Shown here: positions 36,024 through 46,522 of the stretch, in pieces
Layout of the letters: each line of letters starts with the position of its first letter
Position numbering within the stretch: the stretch's first letter is position 1
From: Gamarada debralockiae
Taxonomy: Eukaryota; Ascomycota; Leotiomycetes; Helotiales; Hyphodiscaceae
Direction: 5' to 3'
Assembly: GCA_002803225.1 (NCBI GenBank)
Contig: NXFV01000405.1
Location: 109,345-173,344 of the forward strand
Length of the DNA: 64,000 bases
Made by a program: the position numbers and the translations under genes
The notes under the pieces: model-generated
Database searches by the model: none
What the model saw: only the letters and a program-made list of their open reading frames with translations
What the model was told of the DNA's origin: nothing

Positions 36024-39000
36024 CTAGTCTTTCACGTCCCTCACAATCCTAATCTTCGCCCCACTCAACTTCTCATCCGCCCCCCAAAACGGCGTCTCCC
36101 TCTTCCGCCCGACCCATCTCTGAATGAGGTACCTCATAACCACCACCGTCAACCCACTCACCAAACTCAACATCGTCGCGCTTCCAATAACCAAGAATGC
36201 CACGTCAGGGATGATGGCATTCGTCACGCACAATGACACTTTGCTGATGTCCCCAAATCCTGTGATGAACAGGATCACGGCAAGTCCGAGAAGGACACCT
36301 AGATTAAGACCCCGAAGAAGACGAATTTTGGAGATGGTAGAAAGCATTGGCAGCTCAAGTGTGCCAGCCAGAATGGTAAGGAGGAAGGCGATGAGACCGA
36401 GAATTCCATGAGCAGTTGCGAATTGCTTGGCGGATCCGATGATAAGAACGCCGAGGATGAAACCAATGATGGATAGTGGCATCACGACAGCGCCCCAGAT
36501 AATTATTCTCCACTTTGGAGCGTTGGTCCAGATTTCTGGCCTACCGATTATGACTGCGATTTCCCTGCCATGTTGGAAGAGAAGGGCAGTAGGGATCGCA
36601 ATAAAGTAAGCGAGGATGACCAACAAAGCTATCAAGAATCGGTCAGTGATGGAGGTTGAAGAAATAATGGATGCATGCTTACCGTGAAATACAATCAACA
36701 ATGCGAATCTGATAATGCCCATTCCGTTGACATTGATTGTGCTAGTTCCGGGATTGATATCAAACTGGTTGCCTTCATTCACGATTGTGAAGGTGACGTT
36801 TGGGAGTGTCCCGTTGAGACTGGTAACGCCAGAGGGAAGTGTATTACTCTTTTTCAGACCTGTGAATATTGAGATGAGACCACCGACGCCTTCGCATGTG
36901 AGTGCTTCGATACTCTTTTGGAGGACGCCATCGATTGCCGTGACATTTGCTCCCACGAAGATGCCGGAAAGGTCGATCGCCCTCTTACTGATTGGAGCTG
37001 GAGTGCTAGGGTAGAGATGGACGGATCTTGGAACTCGAGGTGCGAGTCCACGAGCTGAGAGAACGGATGTATTGCTCGACAGAGAGGTGGGTGCGGTTAG
37101 TGCTACCGCGTCTGCTGATGTTGAGTTTGGGGCAGTTGCTGGCCCTTTGCCGAACGCTTGCAATACCAACACCGCGGCTTCTCCACCAAGGCCACGACCG
37201 AACGAAGTAGCAATACCATCAGTCGAATCGTTAAAGGCGCTGGAACCAGCAGAAAGTTGGCTAGACGAGGAGGCTGCCATAATGGCCGTGGCATTGCCTC
37301 CACTGAGAGTTTGCTGGAAGCCTCCAGCATTATTGATACTATCTCCGACACCATCCACGAGGCCGCGTGCCAAACCTTCAGCTGCCTTCGAGATATTGAC
37401 CGATTGGAGACTGAGGGAAGATGAGTTTCCGGCGAGAGCGCTTGCAATTTGTATGAGCTTCAAACCGGTCCCATTGGCAAGGAAACTATCTGTGAGCCCA
37501 AAGGTGAAATCTCGCGAAACCATAGCAACATCTCCACCTATCGGTGTTGAGGCTGTACTGGCTCCCTGTAGACCAAGACCGACAGCGACGCCTTGGCCAA
37601 TTCCACTACCTGCTCCTTGAGCTGCTGGGCCAAGCATTGCCATAATATTCCCAGTCCCAGAGCTAGTGATGAACTTCTGCAGGCTGTTGAGCGTCCCATT
37701 TTCAAGAAAGCTCGAACTAAGTTGGTAGGCAAAGCCACGAGCGATGGCTGGCACATCGGTGCTGGCAGGCGCGGCGGCGTCCTGCTGAAGACCAAGGCCT
37801 ACGGCAGCACCCGACCCAAGACCTGATCCAGCAGAGACAAGAGCCGAAGCTATCGCTCCAGTTGAATTTCCCATTACTTGAGCGGCCAATCCCTTCAAAT
37901 CGATTGACCCAAGGAATGAACTCGAGAGGGATTGTGTGAAGTCTTCTGCTATGGTGTTGATATCTAGTGCCGGCGTAGCACCTGTAGCTTGACGCTTTCT
38001 CACTGTCGCCAGAGCGGTGCCGGGGACGGCTGGTAATTTGAGGCCTTGAGCTGCACCAGAGCCCAATCCTAGGAACGGAAAGTCAGCGAAGTCTCCGTAA
38101 ATTTCAAAGGTCGAAGTATGTACCTTTCCCAGCGGCATCGACTACTCCTGACACTTGAGCTGCACTCACATTCATTCCTGCTGTCAACTTCGATAAGTCA
38201 ACATTGCCCAAGAATGACTGAGTAAGACCGGATCCAAAGTCGTTGGCAACCAAGGCTATTCCAGTCATGTTTGGAGTCATAATGGCGGAATTATTGAGCT
38301 TCAACCCCGAAGCCGCCCCGCCTCCAAGACCCATGGCGAGAGCACCACCTGCTGCTGCAAGTGTCTGTGTGTTCGGGGCGACACTTGAGAGATTTATACT
38401 TCCGGCGAGGGAATTCGCCAACCTGTAGATGAAATTGTTAGCAACCGATGCCCAGGCAGCATTGCAATGCAATCCAAACACGGACGACTCACCCAAAACC
38501 TAGGTTGTCCGCGATCGCATTGATTCCAGTTGGCTTCGTTGCGGTAGTCTGTGCATTGGCAGCATTGGTGTTCAGCTTCAGCCCTGACGCAGTCCCTTTA
38601 CCAATTCCATCGCCCAGATACTGTGCAGGTCCTGCCAAAGAATCCAGAACGTTTCCTCCAAGGCCACCAAGAAGACTACTGATTCCTGCCGTCAGGGGAT
38701 TGGACGCGCTCGATCCGCCGGCTGCTCCTGCCCCGCTTGCCCCTCCTCCAAGTAATCCTGCCAGTCCATCCAGAAGGCCCCTACCTTTCAGATAACCCGA
38801 AGCGCTTTTAACGAGAGAAGACTTCTGGGCTTCTGAGGCATGAGCCCGCAAATCACTGCTCAATCCGCTCAACGAGTGAAGGTGGTGCTTGGTGCTAAGA
38901 GTATCGAGGAAATCGGCCGCAGCGGTTAGAATTTCAGTGAGGTCTTCCCGCCCTTGAGCCAGCTCTCCGGGCGGGTGAGAAGCAGATTTTAAGGAAGCGA

Positions 39001-39160
39001 GCTGCGAGGAAGGTTGAACATCCAAAAGACTGGATCTGTAGTAATGAGATACCTCCGAAAGAAGAAGTGCAAGTACGAATACAACAAACAGTAAGGCACC
39101 AAATGGAAAGAGTGACCGCGCAAAAGCAAAATGACGTGGGATATTCTCTGAACGTCCCAT
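36024..39160 (-). CDS. large membrane protein with Gly-rich repeats and polytopic C-terminus
   Basis: Exons 39160-38493, 38422-38124, 38068-36683 and 36628-36024 give 985 residues. An N-terminal signal-anchor helix (LFPFGALLFVVFVLALLL, about 17-34) precedes a long Ser/Gly/Ala-rich region. A motif of the form G(L/I)GxGxAxGLxL recurs near residues 185, 254, 323, 405, 478 and 613, mostly followed or preceded by a DF/GF...L..SFL.(N/S)G..L element. Dibasic sites (RKRQ about 346-349, SKRA about 690) could be Kex2 targets. Several NxS/T sites suggest secretion-pathway glycosylation. From about residue 770 there are about six hydrophobic helices, including TAHGILGLIAF, reminiscent in a general way of cytochrome b561-like folds. 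Function unknown. Exon 3/4 intron is 54 bases and in frame, so it can be missed. Confidence 0.8.
37157..38608 (-). repeat. six imperfect Gly-rich protein repeats inside the membrane protein
   Basis: Copies read GIGKGTASGLKL, GLGGGAASGLKL, GLGSGAAQGLKL, GLGSGAAVGLGL, GIGQGVAVGLGL and a diverged GLGGEAAVLVL. Spacing is 69 to 82 residues for the first five copies and about 135 before the last, where one unit appears eroded. This is protein-level repetition; the DNA copies are diverged. Confidence 0.75.
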
Positions 39161-40749
39161 GTTGACCGTGACCGAAAAGAGACTTTGAACGTAATGATGC
39201 TACGACATTGAACGGAAAAGAAACTTTGAGATAAGGTTAAGGGAGAGTAGCGTTCAACTTATGAGATAGGATCGGATGTTCACGAGCTACTGTTTGGGGG
39301 CAGCGTTGAAGTGTCAGACTTGCTACGCTGGGGCAGTAAACGCCGGTGCTGAGAAAACGACTTTATTCAGAAGTCCATGCGAAGACACCAAGACTCTCCG
39401 ACGGCTATGTTAGCTAATATTGTCCTTCTACATCGACGATAGCTCAAGCGCTTGTTAGTAGCAGTCACACTAATGAGAACTGAAAACAGACTTCGAAGAA
39501 GTTGACAGTGACAGATGTAAACTGAAACTTTAAATGCGCCACTCATTCGTTCCTTTGAAGATATTGGAGAAACTACTTCCAACAATACGCTCGCAAGAGG
39601 GCTAAGAATACTTGGTGGGGATTGTGTCATTCACCAATAGGTACGTTGCCGTGGACCGAGTTGAAACAGCGAAACTTCAGAATTGTTTCGAAGTACGGAC
39701 GGCACAACAAGGAACCCTGCGCTTTGATTCTCCAAGTTATCGTCTATGAGCTCTTATCAGGACCTCGGTCCAATTGAGTCAAATTTGGAACACAACCACA
39801 TCATTGATGCCTCGTTACATGTGCGCCTCGCATCGCTTTCTTCATAGGTCGGGGAGGCGGACTCAGTCCGTAGGGGAGATTTGCAGTCGGTATTCAACTT
39901 GATAACCCTTAGATGACTGTAGTAGGCCCAAACAATATTAAGAGGACAGGGGACGAAAAGGATTTTGATGGGGCGTGGATGTTGAAGGATTGCCGTTGGC
40001 TCAAAGTTGTGTTTTGGTACTGGATGTTAGTCACGTGTGTCCAAAGTCACGCCCTTCGGGACCATTTTCTTCCACAGAGCAGAAGATGCCACTAAGTCAA
40101 CAACAAATGTTGATTGTGTCGAATAGGGTTTGAGACAATAATAGAAAAGTTTATAGCTCTCTGTGCAGGTGTTGTGAGCTTCGCAATGACTGTTTATTCG
40201 TCTAGTCCGAGACTTCGAGCAGCTGTTGGCGGCGAGATCACTTCCCCTGTCACCTTTTTCAGCCTCAGTTGCAATGGTTTTCAGAAATGTAGTTTCGTGT
40301 CAGATGTCGCAGTATACCTCGGATGGCAAATCGAGGACTGCGCAGTCCTTCGGATCAGGATAGAATATGCAGCTTAGTTGCTCGATAGCACGGCAGAGTT
40401 CCTCCATGTTCAAATCGAATCTAACTTCACCTCGGTTGTGGTCAAATAGAAAATAGAAGATGCCGCATAGGCAGAAACACTCGACTAAACCGACAAGGGA
40501 AGCTGATAGCTAACCCTTAACCTTGGCCATCTTACGTTAGAATCTCACGTCATGTGTCAATTAACCCCACTGGTCTCTTCCCTTCGTGATCGCAAACCAA
40601 TGAGTACACAAGATTCGGATCCTTTACTAAGGAGTCCTAGTCTGGTAGTTACTGAGCTCTAGTATAAAATAAAATCTTGATTCCATATCAGATCTTGAGA
40701 GTAGCCAAAGTCAAACTTTTGTTTTCCTCATCACACTCGTCGACAGAAC
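39161..40749. other. intergenic, nothing recognised
   Basis: 1.6 kb upstream of the membrane protein gene; its promoter should lie in the first part. No frame with protein character. A TATA-like tataaaataaaa occurs at about 40664-40674, upstream of the RidA relic. Confidence 0.4.
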
Positions 40750-41274
40750 ATGGCGGGATCAAGCACTCAGAAGGAACGTTTGGGACCTCTAAGACTAGTC
40801 TCCGATGGATAAACTACCCAGGATATGATGAATCGGACAAGTATTCGATCGCAGCAGCTGTGCTCGTTCCCCCAAACCGAAGACTTGTGGCGACATCCGG
40901 TCATGTTGCACGTGATAGCAACGGGATGCATCCCAAGGAGTATGAAGACGAGTTTACCATTGCCTTTGAAGTACTACTTCCATTTATCCATTCTAAGAAT
41001 AATTCTTCCGTCCCTTAAGAAGTTAGGTATTCTAACAAGGAATCGAAAACAGAAAGTTGAAAAAAGCATCAAAGCAATCGATCCATCTCTCAGTTCCGAG
41101 GAGATTTGGGGCTCGGTCTACCAGATCACAACGTACCATGCTGGAGGGATCAGCATGGAGATCTTCGAGGTGTTGATGAATGTTGCTCGAAAATTTACCA
41201 GGGGTCATAGGCCGGCGTGGACGGCTGTTGAGGTGAAGAGTCTGAACCTACTTCTCCGGTCTCCCGGAGGATAG
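40750..41274 (+). pseudogene. RidA-like (YjgF/L-PSP) gene, frameshifted and shortened
   Basis: Protein typical of fungal RidA-like members is visible: LRWINYPGYDESDKYS, then LVATSGHVARDSNG, an intron from 40970 (GTACTA, branch TTCTAAC, acceptor AAAACAG), then SSEEIWGSVYQITTYHAGG and HRPAWTAVEVKSLNLL. The only ATG (40750) is one base out of frame with the domain, and there is no ATG in the domain frame. The frame ends at LLLRSPGG, missing the final beta strand usually rich in V/I/E. A single-base shift near 40790-40800 plus the short end suggest loss of function. A non-ATG start is an alternative. Confidence 0.6.
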
Positions 41275-41639
41275 CAAAGACCGCATTCGGCAAGAAGATC
41301 AAATCGCTCGACTGCGTCTTGCTCTCCACGACTCAATGTCAGAGCAAGGCCGTCTCCTGAGCCCGTTCCGAAGACCTTACACCAATGGAGAGCCAGCAAT
41401 TCCCGAAAAGAGGATACATTTGGCAAAGTGCAAAACCCGACGCATGACGGTGGGATCGAAGATATCGAAGCAGGTATGATGTTCTACAAGGACGGGGGCC
41501 ATATACGCTACCCTCCTGTCCAAATGAGTTTCTCTGCCAAAGTATTCCCCTCGAGACTTTCCTCTTTGACAAGCGCGAAACCCATAATCCGCTCATGATA
41601 GAGTGCCTAACAATGTTATCCGACATTTTCATCTCCCTG
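41275..41639. other. spacer between two relics
   Basis: Contains a plus-strand stretch reading like part of a soluble protein (about 41283-41440, rich in Arg, Gln and Ser) that I cannot assign. It may belong to the decayed gene that follows. Confidence 0.3.
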
Positions 41640-43260
41640 CAAACAACATGCTCTGGGCTCAGGTAAGTCACGTTATAGTGAAAGTATGGTGACAAGACTC
41701 AGGCATACATTCTTTAGGAAGCGATTGCAAGAATCACCGAGAAGATCCACCGTCCTTTCGAACTTCAACAGCTGAGTATGCGCAATGGGTGGGGTCGAAG
41801 ACCAATACACAACTTTTTTTTCGGAAATCAAGAGTATGGAAATTGGTAAACCGATAAGCCCATCTTATGCATTGAAAACAACCTTGAGGAATGAGGTGCA
41901 GCAGCCAACCCAGAGTATAACTCTCATTGTAAGCTTTGGATAGAAATTTTTTCTTTTCTCCCACAACAAAGAATGAGAATCTATCTTCCCAGAGTTTACG
42001 CAAGAGAATGCTGGGTCGACTACTCCTTCGAGCGGCTGCACTCGCAAGAGCAATGAGGGAGGTAGCATCGAAAGCGAATTGTCTGAAGAAAGTAAATCCA
42101 TTTGTGGCTTTCTACGGCCAGGCAAACAAGCGTTACACCTTCAAAGACCCCTTGGTCAAGCCTACAGCCTGATGAGGTATGCCGAGACAACAGACCACAA
42201 CTCGGACGGAATCGCTTTGCGGAAGCAGGGTGATATTATCGTAGATCAGTTATGGATGTGGGTTCTGGATTCCACTAAGCCCTTAGGTCATCCTCCTGGT
42301 CTCTCACCTCAGAAGCGTCAAGGCATTGCAGCTGGATAGACCCGAGGCTTCCAGAAGCTATGCATCAATTCTCAGCCTTTTCTCTGCACGAACGATTATC
42401 ACGTGTTTTCTAGACTCCTCGAATTCCGATGTAACCCTTTCATCCGACATTTACGACGTATATGCACTCATATGAAGAGCCCCATGGATTCAAGGCATTA
42501 CCTCCGTCTATGGTCTTGCACAAGTCATTACTAACCAATGCTCATCAGTTGTCTTTCGCCAAAATGGCATCGATGGGAGTCAATTGAACGTTGTAGATCT
42601 TCTTTCTAACCTAGTTGCCGAAGTTATGAGTACAGAAATCTTTGTATTGGCATACAATGTACTAGGCAACGAAAGACACAAAAATGGATGAACCTATTCG
42701 AGCAGTTCTGGGACCAGACCAAAGGTGCAACGAGAGATGGCAAGTTCAAAGAAATGCCACAAACCCAACAGCAGATACTTGAAACGGCAGAATTCGTGCT
42801 TCGGCGAAAGCTCCAGAAGATTGGCTCTGACCTTGTTGGGATTCTCAAGCTCCAGGAGCAGCAAACGACAGTAATGGAGAGTTTAAAAAAATACATCGAC
42901 TCATTGTCACGCCCAGGCCCTAGGCTGGACAGTCTGAATGACGCCAACATGTCCGGACGAAAATTGGGTGATACAGACATGAATAGTCGAACTTGGGTCT
43001 CAAACTCGCTCAGACATAAGTATGAAGGAACCTTTGGGGTCTCTGGAAATTTGTTACCGAGTTTAAATGCTCGCAACGGAGAGCTCGAACATGCTGTCGA
43101 GGCTACTAAACAAACAACTACGGCTGTGAGATATCTCAGCCTGTCTACAATAATTCATACTCACATTGTCTAGTTAGAAGATTTACTGTACCTCAAATAT
43201 CAGTAAGCTAATATCGTTGAAGCTAACCGTGGATCCTTGAAGTGTCTACTAAAGACACTT
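41640..43260 (+). pseudogene. decayed CorA-like/fungal effector-domain protein gene
   Basis: Fragments in different frames recall fungal proteins with a CorA-like region. 42079-42339 has IIVDQLWMWVLD, matching the VDQLWLWxLD element of that family. 42688-43173 has FEQFWDQTK, QQQILETAEFVLRRKLQKIGSDL and LKLQEQQTTVMESLKKYI, the long coiled-coil arm. 43174-43260 has a DLLYLKYQ-stop-ANIVEA match to the usual DLKQxQANxxEA, with TAA at 43204-43206. No membrane pair typical of CorA follows. Stops and frame changes make this non-functional. The assignment rests on two motifs from memory and should be treated as moderate. Confidence 0.45.
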
Positions 43261-44430
43261 CTCAAAACGGGATCTCAATCTGCGTTGCCTCTGGAACAGC
43301 ATTTTAGAGGCAGAGAGGTCTACCTTTTACTATGGCAAGGCTTGTCTCGGGTTTGTATAACATGGCTTTCATTTGGCCGACCAATAGTTCAACCAGGGTG
43401 TCGCAGAGTTGAATACATGTGTACATGTGGTAAAATAGTGTATAGTGATTTCCTAGAGGAAGAGGGCTCTGAGGGCGCGACAATTGAAGAAGAGCTCATT
43501 AAAGCGGCCGGCACAACTTCCCCACCAACTATACCGGTTTTCAGTTCTAGCGGTAATCAACCAATTCTAGACAAAATCCAGGGTACAGACCTCAACTTTT
43601 TCCTTAATACTTCGAGAGGTGGTGATTTTCTACAGTCTTTACCTGACGCCAAATTGCATCTGGGCTCAACTGAGTCAAGAACAAAAGAAGTTAAGATTTC
43701 GGAACCACGCTTTCTCCTACTCTGTAAAGATGCGGCAAAGTCGCTGCACCTGGCATATATTGCGTGGCACTCAACCCGGCCACCGTCTGGATCAGCCAAC
43801 TCCTTTTCAATGTGTTGCGCCAGGAGTACTACAAGGTCGGACCTCGAAGATTGCTTGCTTTCCACACTTCCAAGTCGCTGCACTTTGTGAAAGTAAGTAG
43901 TCATATCCCATTGTCTCACACAGGTCATTGACCTCTCGCTTTTTCAGTTCGAGCTTGTCCTCGCACAAGACGAACCCCTCGTGGCAATTCTCGATACTCC
44001 CTCCTTACCACCTCCGGAAGAAGTCTCAAAGCAGCGCAAATACCACTACATGCCCTGCCCCTCCAAAGGAGGGCCCATTTCCCTGACAATATTTTCTTCC
44101 ACGCATTCTTCAATTCTGGTGTTCACTTGCACGAGTGGTGCTTGAATTAGCTTCCTAAGAAGCTGGATGAGAAACTTGAGAGTGAAGGCATCACTGCTTG
44201 GGGAATCTATATTGTTGAGCAACCTAATTGGAGGACGATTCCAATCTTGATTGCAAGCCTATCTTGTGTGAGTGGTGTTTTGGCGTGGTTTGGTCGACCA
44301 TGGGGGTTGAGGTTCAGGGGGGCTTTGGGATTGCGACTATCTTACGACGGTGACTACGGCATTAATGGCTGTGCTTTGTCTCTCTTGATGCAACTCTTTT
44401 ATTGCTTCACGTTCATCATTTAGCGGTGTT
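43261..44430 (+). pseudogene. decayed gene of an uncharacterised fungal TM-protein family
   Basis: Pieces in shifting frames fit one family. VEYMCTCGKIVYSDFLEE (43408-43461) resembles a zinc-ribbon-like CxCG...YxDF segment. QEYYKVGPRRLLAFHTSKS comes before an intron (donor 43890, GTAAGTAG; acceptor TTTTCAG), and FELVLAQDEPLVAIL and KYHYMPCP after it. Then, one frame over and after a TAG/TAA-type stop, PKKLDEKLESEGITAWGIYIVEQPNW leads into a hydrophobic stretch (IPILIASLSCVSGVLAWF). In intact relatives I recall this order ends with WGIHFVEG-like sequence and one or two membrane helices. At least one frameshift (about 44070) and one in-frame stop (about 44143) are present. Confidence 0.5.
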
Positions 44431-45145
44431 ACATACACTGAGGGTGGAGTCTCAAGGAAGAGAATAGAGAGACAATATATACCCACGTGATCAACGGCCC
44501 TGCACGTGATATTATACACTCTTGTCAGGAATCAAACACGACAAAGTTGGATATAAAGAGTGGAAAACATTGATTGACTGACGGTTTTCTTTGAGTAACA
44601 TGAGTGCTTCGTGTCTGTAGAAAGCGCTGATAAGCCAATCTGGCAATTTCCCAAAGAGGAACCGGGCATCCGCAAGACTTCGGATCAAAAGCACACTCAA
44701 AAGCACTTCAAAATCGACGGCAAATTGCTTTTTCCAGTCCAGCCCACCTCTTACTAAATTCCCCATCTCTCGTTGGAGGAATAAATAGCCATCCGACTCC
44801 GGGGTTCCTATGTTGCCTCCTATTTGCCCCGTCAAAACCCGACCCCGCACTAGACCCGAAATCCCCATCCAATAGGTTATACCTTCAAACGCCGTCTTAT
44901 GACGAGGCTATTGAACCTTGGATTGGATGATGCTGCCTCGTTATGCGGAAGATGGAGTCCAGACCGAACGGATTGATAAAGGTCGTTTGCCGATACGACT
45001 ACCCCGCGTTTCTTGGTGGAAGGATGCCTGGTGGGAAGTTCTTTGACCAAGCTTCTTCCTTCTTCTTTCGTAGAAACACCTCATTCTCGCCGATTTTAAT
45101 ATTTACAGCGTATACTTTATCGTTCCGCCATTAATCGTAGCAAAA
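44431..45145. promoter_or_regulatory. upstream region of the 2-hydroxyacid dehydrogenase gene
   Basis: About 700 bases. A minus-strand frame of 118 codons from ATG 44868 has no recognisable domain and was not called. The last 200 bases likely hold the promoter and leader of the dehydrogenase gene. Confidence 0.4.
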
Positions 45146-46473
45146 ATGTCATCCACTAGTTCATCTGCCTCGCCGGCAGCCAGCTCCCCCGCTTCTTCAG
45201 TTGGCAGCACGAAACCGGCTGTGTTGTTGATTGGAGGCGTCACGCATGTGAAGAAGGAATGGGAGGAATGTTCTAGCTTTGCCGAATTGAAGGTTTGTTC
45301 ACCTCCAGGCCCCGAAACGCTTGTTTCGAGAATTTGAATTGACAGGTCGATAATAGACGTTCACTGGAACGACAAGAGCAGAATTCCTGGAGAAGTGTCG
45401 GGATGGGAGTTATAACGATGTCGTGGCAATTTATAGGAGTAACGAGTCGACTTCTGTAAGTGTTGATATAAAATGGGAGCTTCAAGGTTTGAGAGGAGAT
45501 TGGCCGATTGACCCGTGACTTTAGTTAACGGGTCCATTTGACGAAGAGCTCGTAGCGAAACTCCCACAAAGCCTGAAGTATATTTGCCATAATGGAGCCG
45601 GATATGACAATATCGATGTCGCAGCGTGTTCTTCCAGAGGCCAGTCTCATTCCTTTCCAATTTCATACCCGCGGTAATGCAATCTACTGACTTCCCCATC
45701 TCCAGATATCCAAGTAGCACACACCCCCAAAGCAGTCAACTCAGCCACAGCAGACATCGCCATCTTCCTCATGCTCGGCGCCCTCCGCCGCATCCACATC
45801 CCTTACTCCGCCATCCGCGCCTCAAACTGGCGCGGACCCTCCCCGCAACTTGGCTACGACCCACAGCAAAAGATCCTTGGGATCCTAGGCATGGGCGGCA
45901 TCGGTCGAGAAGTCGCTGCACGAGCCCGAACTTTCGGAATGTCGATCCAATATTACAACCGCAGTCGCCTATCCCCAGAGCTTGAGAAGGGTGCAAAGTA
46001 CGTGAGTTTCGAGGAACTGATGAAGACAAGCGATGTTTTGAGCTTGAACTGTAGTTTGAGGAAGGAGACTGTGGGGATTATTGGTCGGAAGGAATTTGCG
46101 TTGATGAAGGAGGGTGTTATTTTGATTAATACCGCGAGAGGGAAGTTGATTGATGAGCAAGCGCTTGTAGATGCGTTAGATGAGGGGAAGGTTTTCAGTG
46201 CTGGGTTGGATGTGTATGAGGAGGAGCCGAAGGTCCATGAGGGGTTGTTGAACAACCCCAATGTGGTGCTATTACCACACATTGGAACTGCTACTAAGGA
46301 AACTCAGGTAAGTTGACTTGCCTGTGAAAATCGAACGATTGATTGACCTTTTGCAGCGAAACATGGAGTTATTGGTCCTTGAGAACATGAAGAGTGCCGT
46401 GGAGAAAGGCACTCTGGTGACCCCAGTTCCGGAGCAGGCGAGCCGAGCACAGCCTGGTAATGTTCGATTGTAG
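45146..46473 (+). CDS. D-isomer-specific 2-hydroxyacid dehydrogenase (glyoxylate/hydroxypyruvate reductase type)
   Basis: Exons 45146-45292, 45357-45455, 45525-45639, 45706-46307 and 46357-46473, 359 residues. Catalytic-domain elements include YICHNGAGYDNIDV. The NAD-binding motif is GILGMGGIGREVA (G182-x-G184-x2-G187). INTARGKLIDEQAL carries the conserved Arg region, and LLPHIGTATKETQ carries the catalytic His312. The third intron is best read as GC-AG (45640-45705, GCCAGT...CTCCAG): it joins ACSSR to DIQVAHTPKAV in frame, while GT donors nearby lose conserved residues or the frame. The enzyme reduces short 2-oxoacids such as glyoxylate with NAD(P)H; the exact substrate is unknown. The Ser-rich N-terminus is disordered. 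Confidence 0.9.
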
Positions 46474-46522
46474 GAGCGTGTTTCTCCCGAAGTTTGGAAG
46501 TAGATAATATCCAAATAACAAG

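Noticed and set aside
44512..44868. Minus-strand ATG frame of 118 codons
   Set aside because: No domain, signal or splice context; lies in the upstream region of the dehydrogenase gene.
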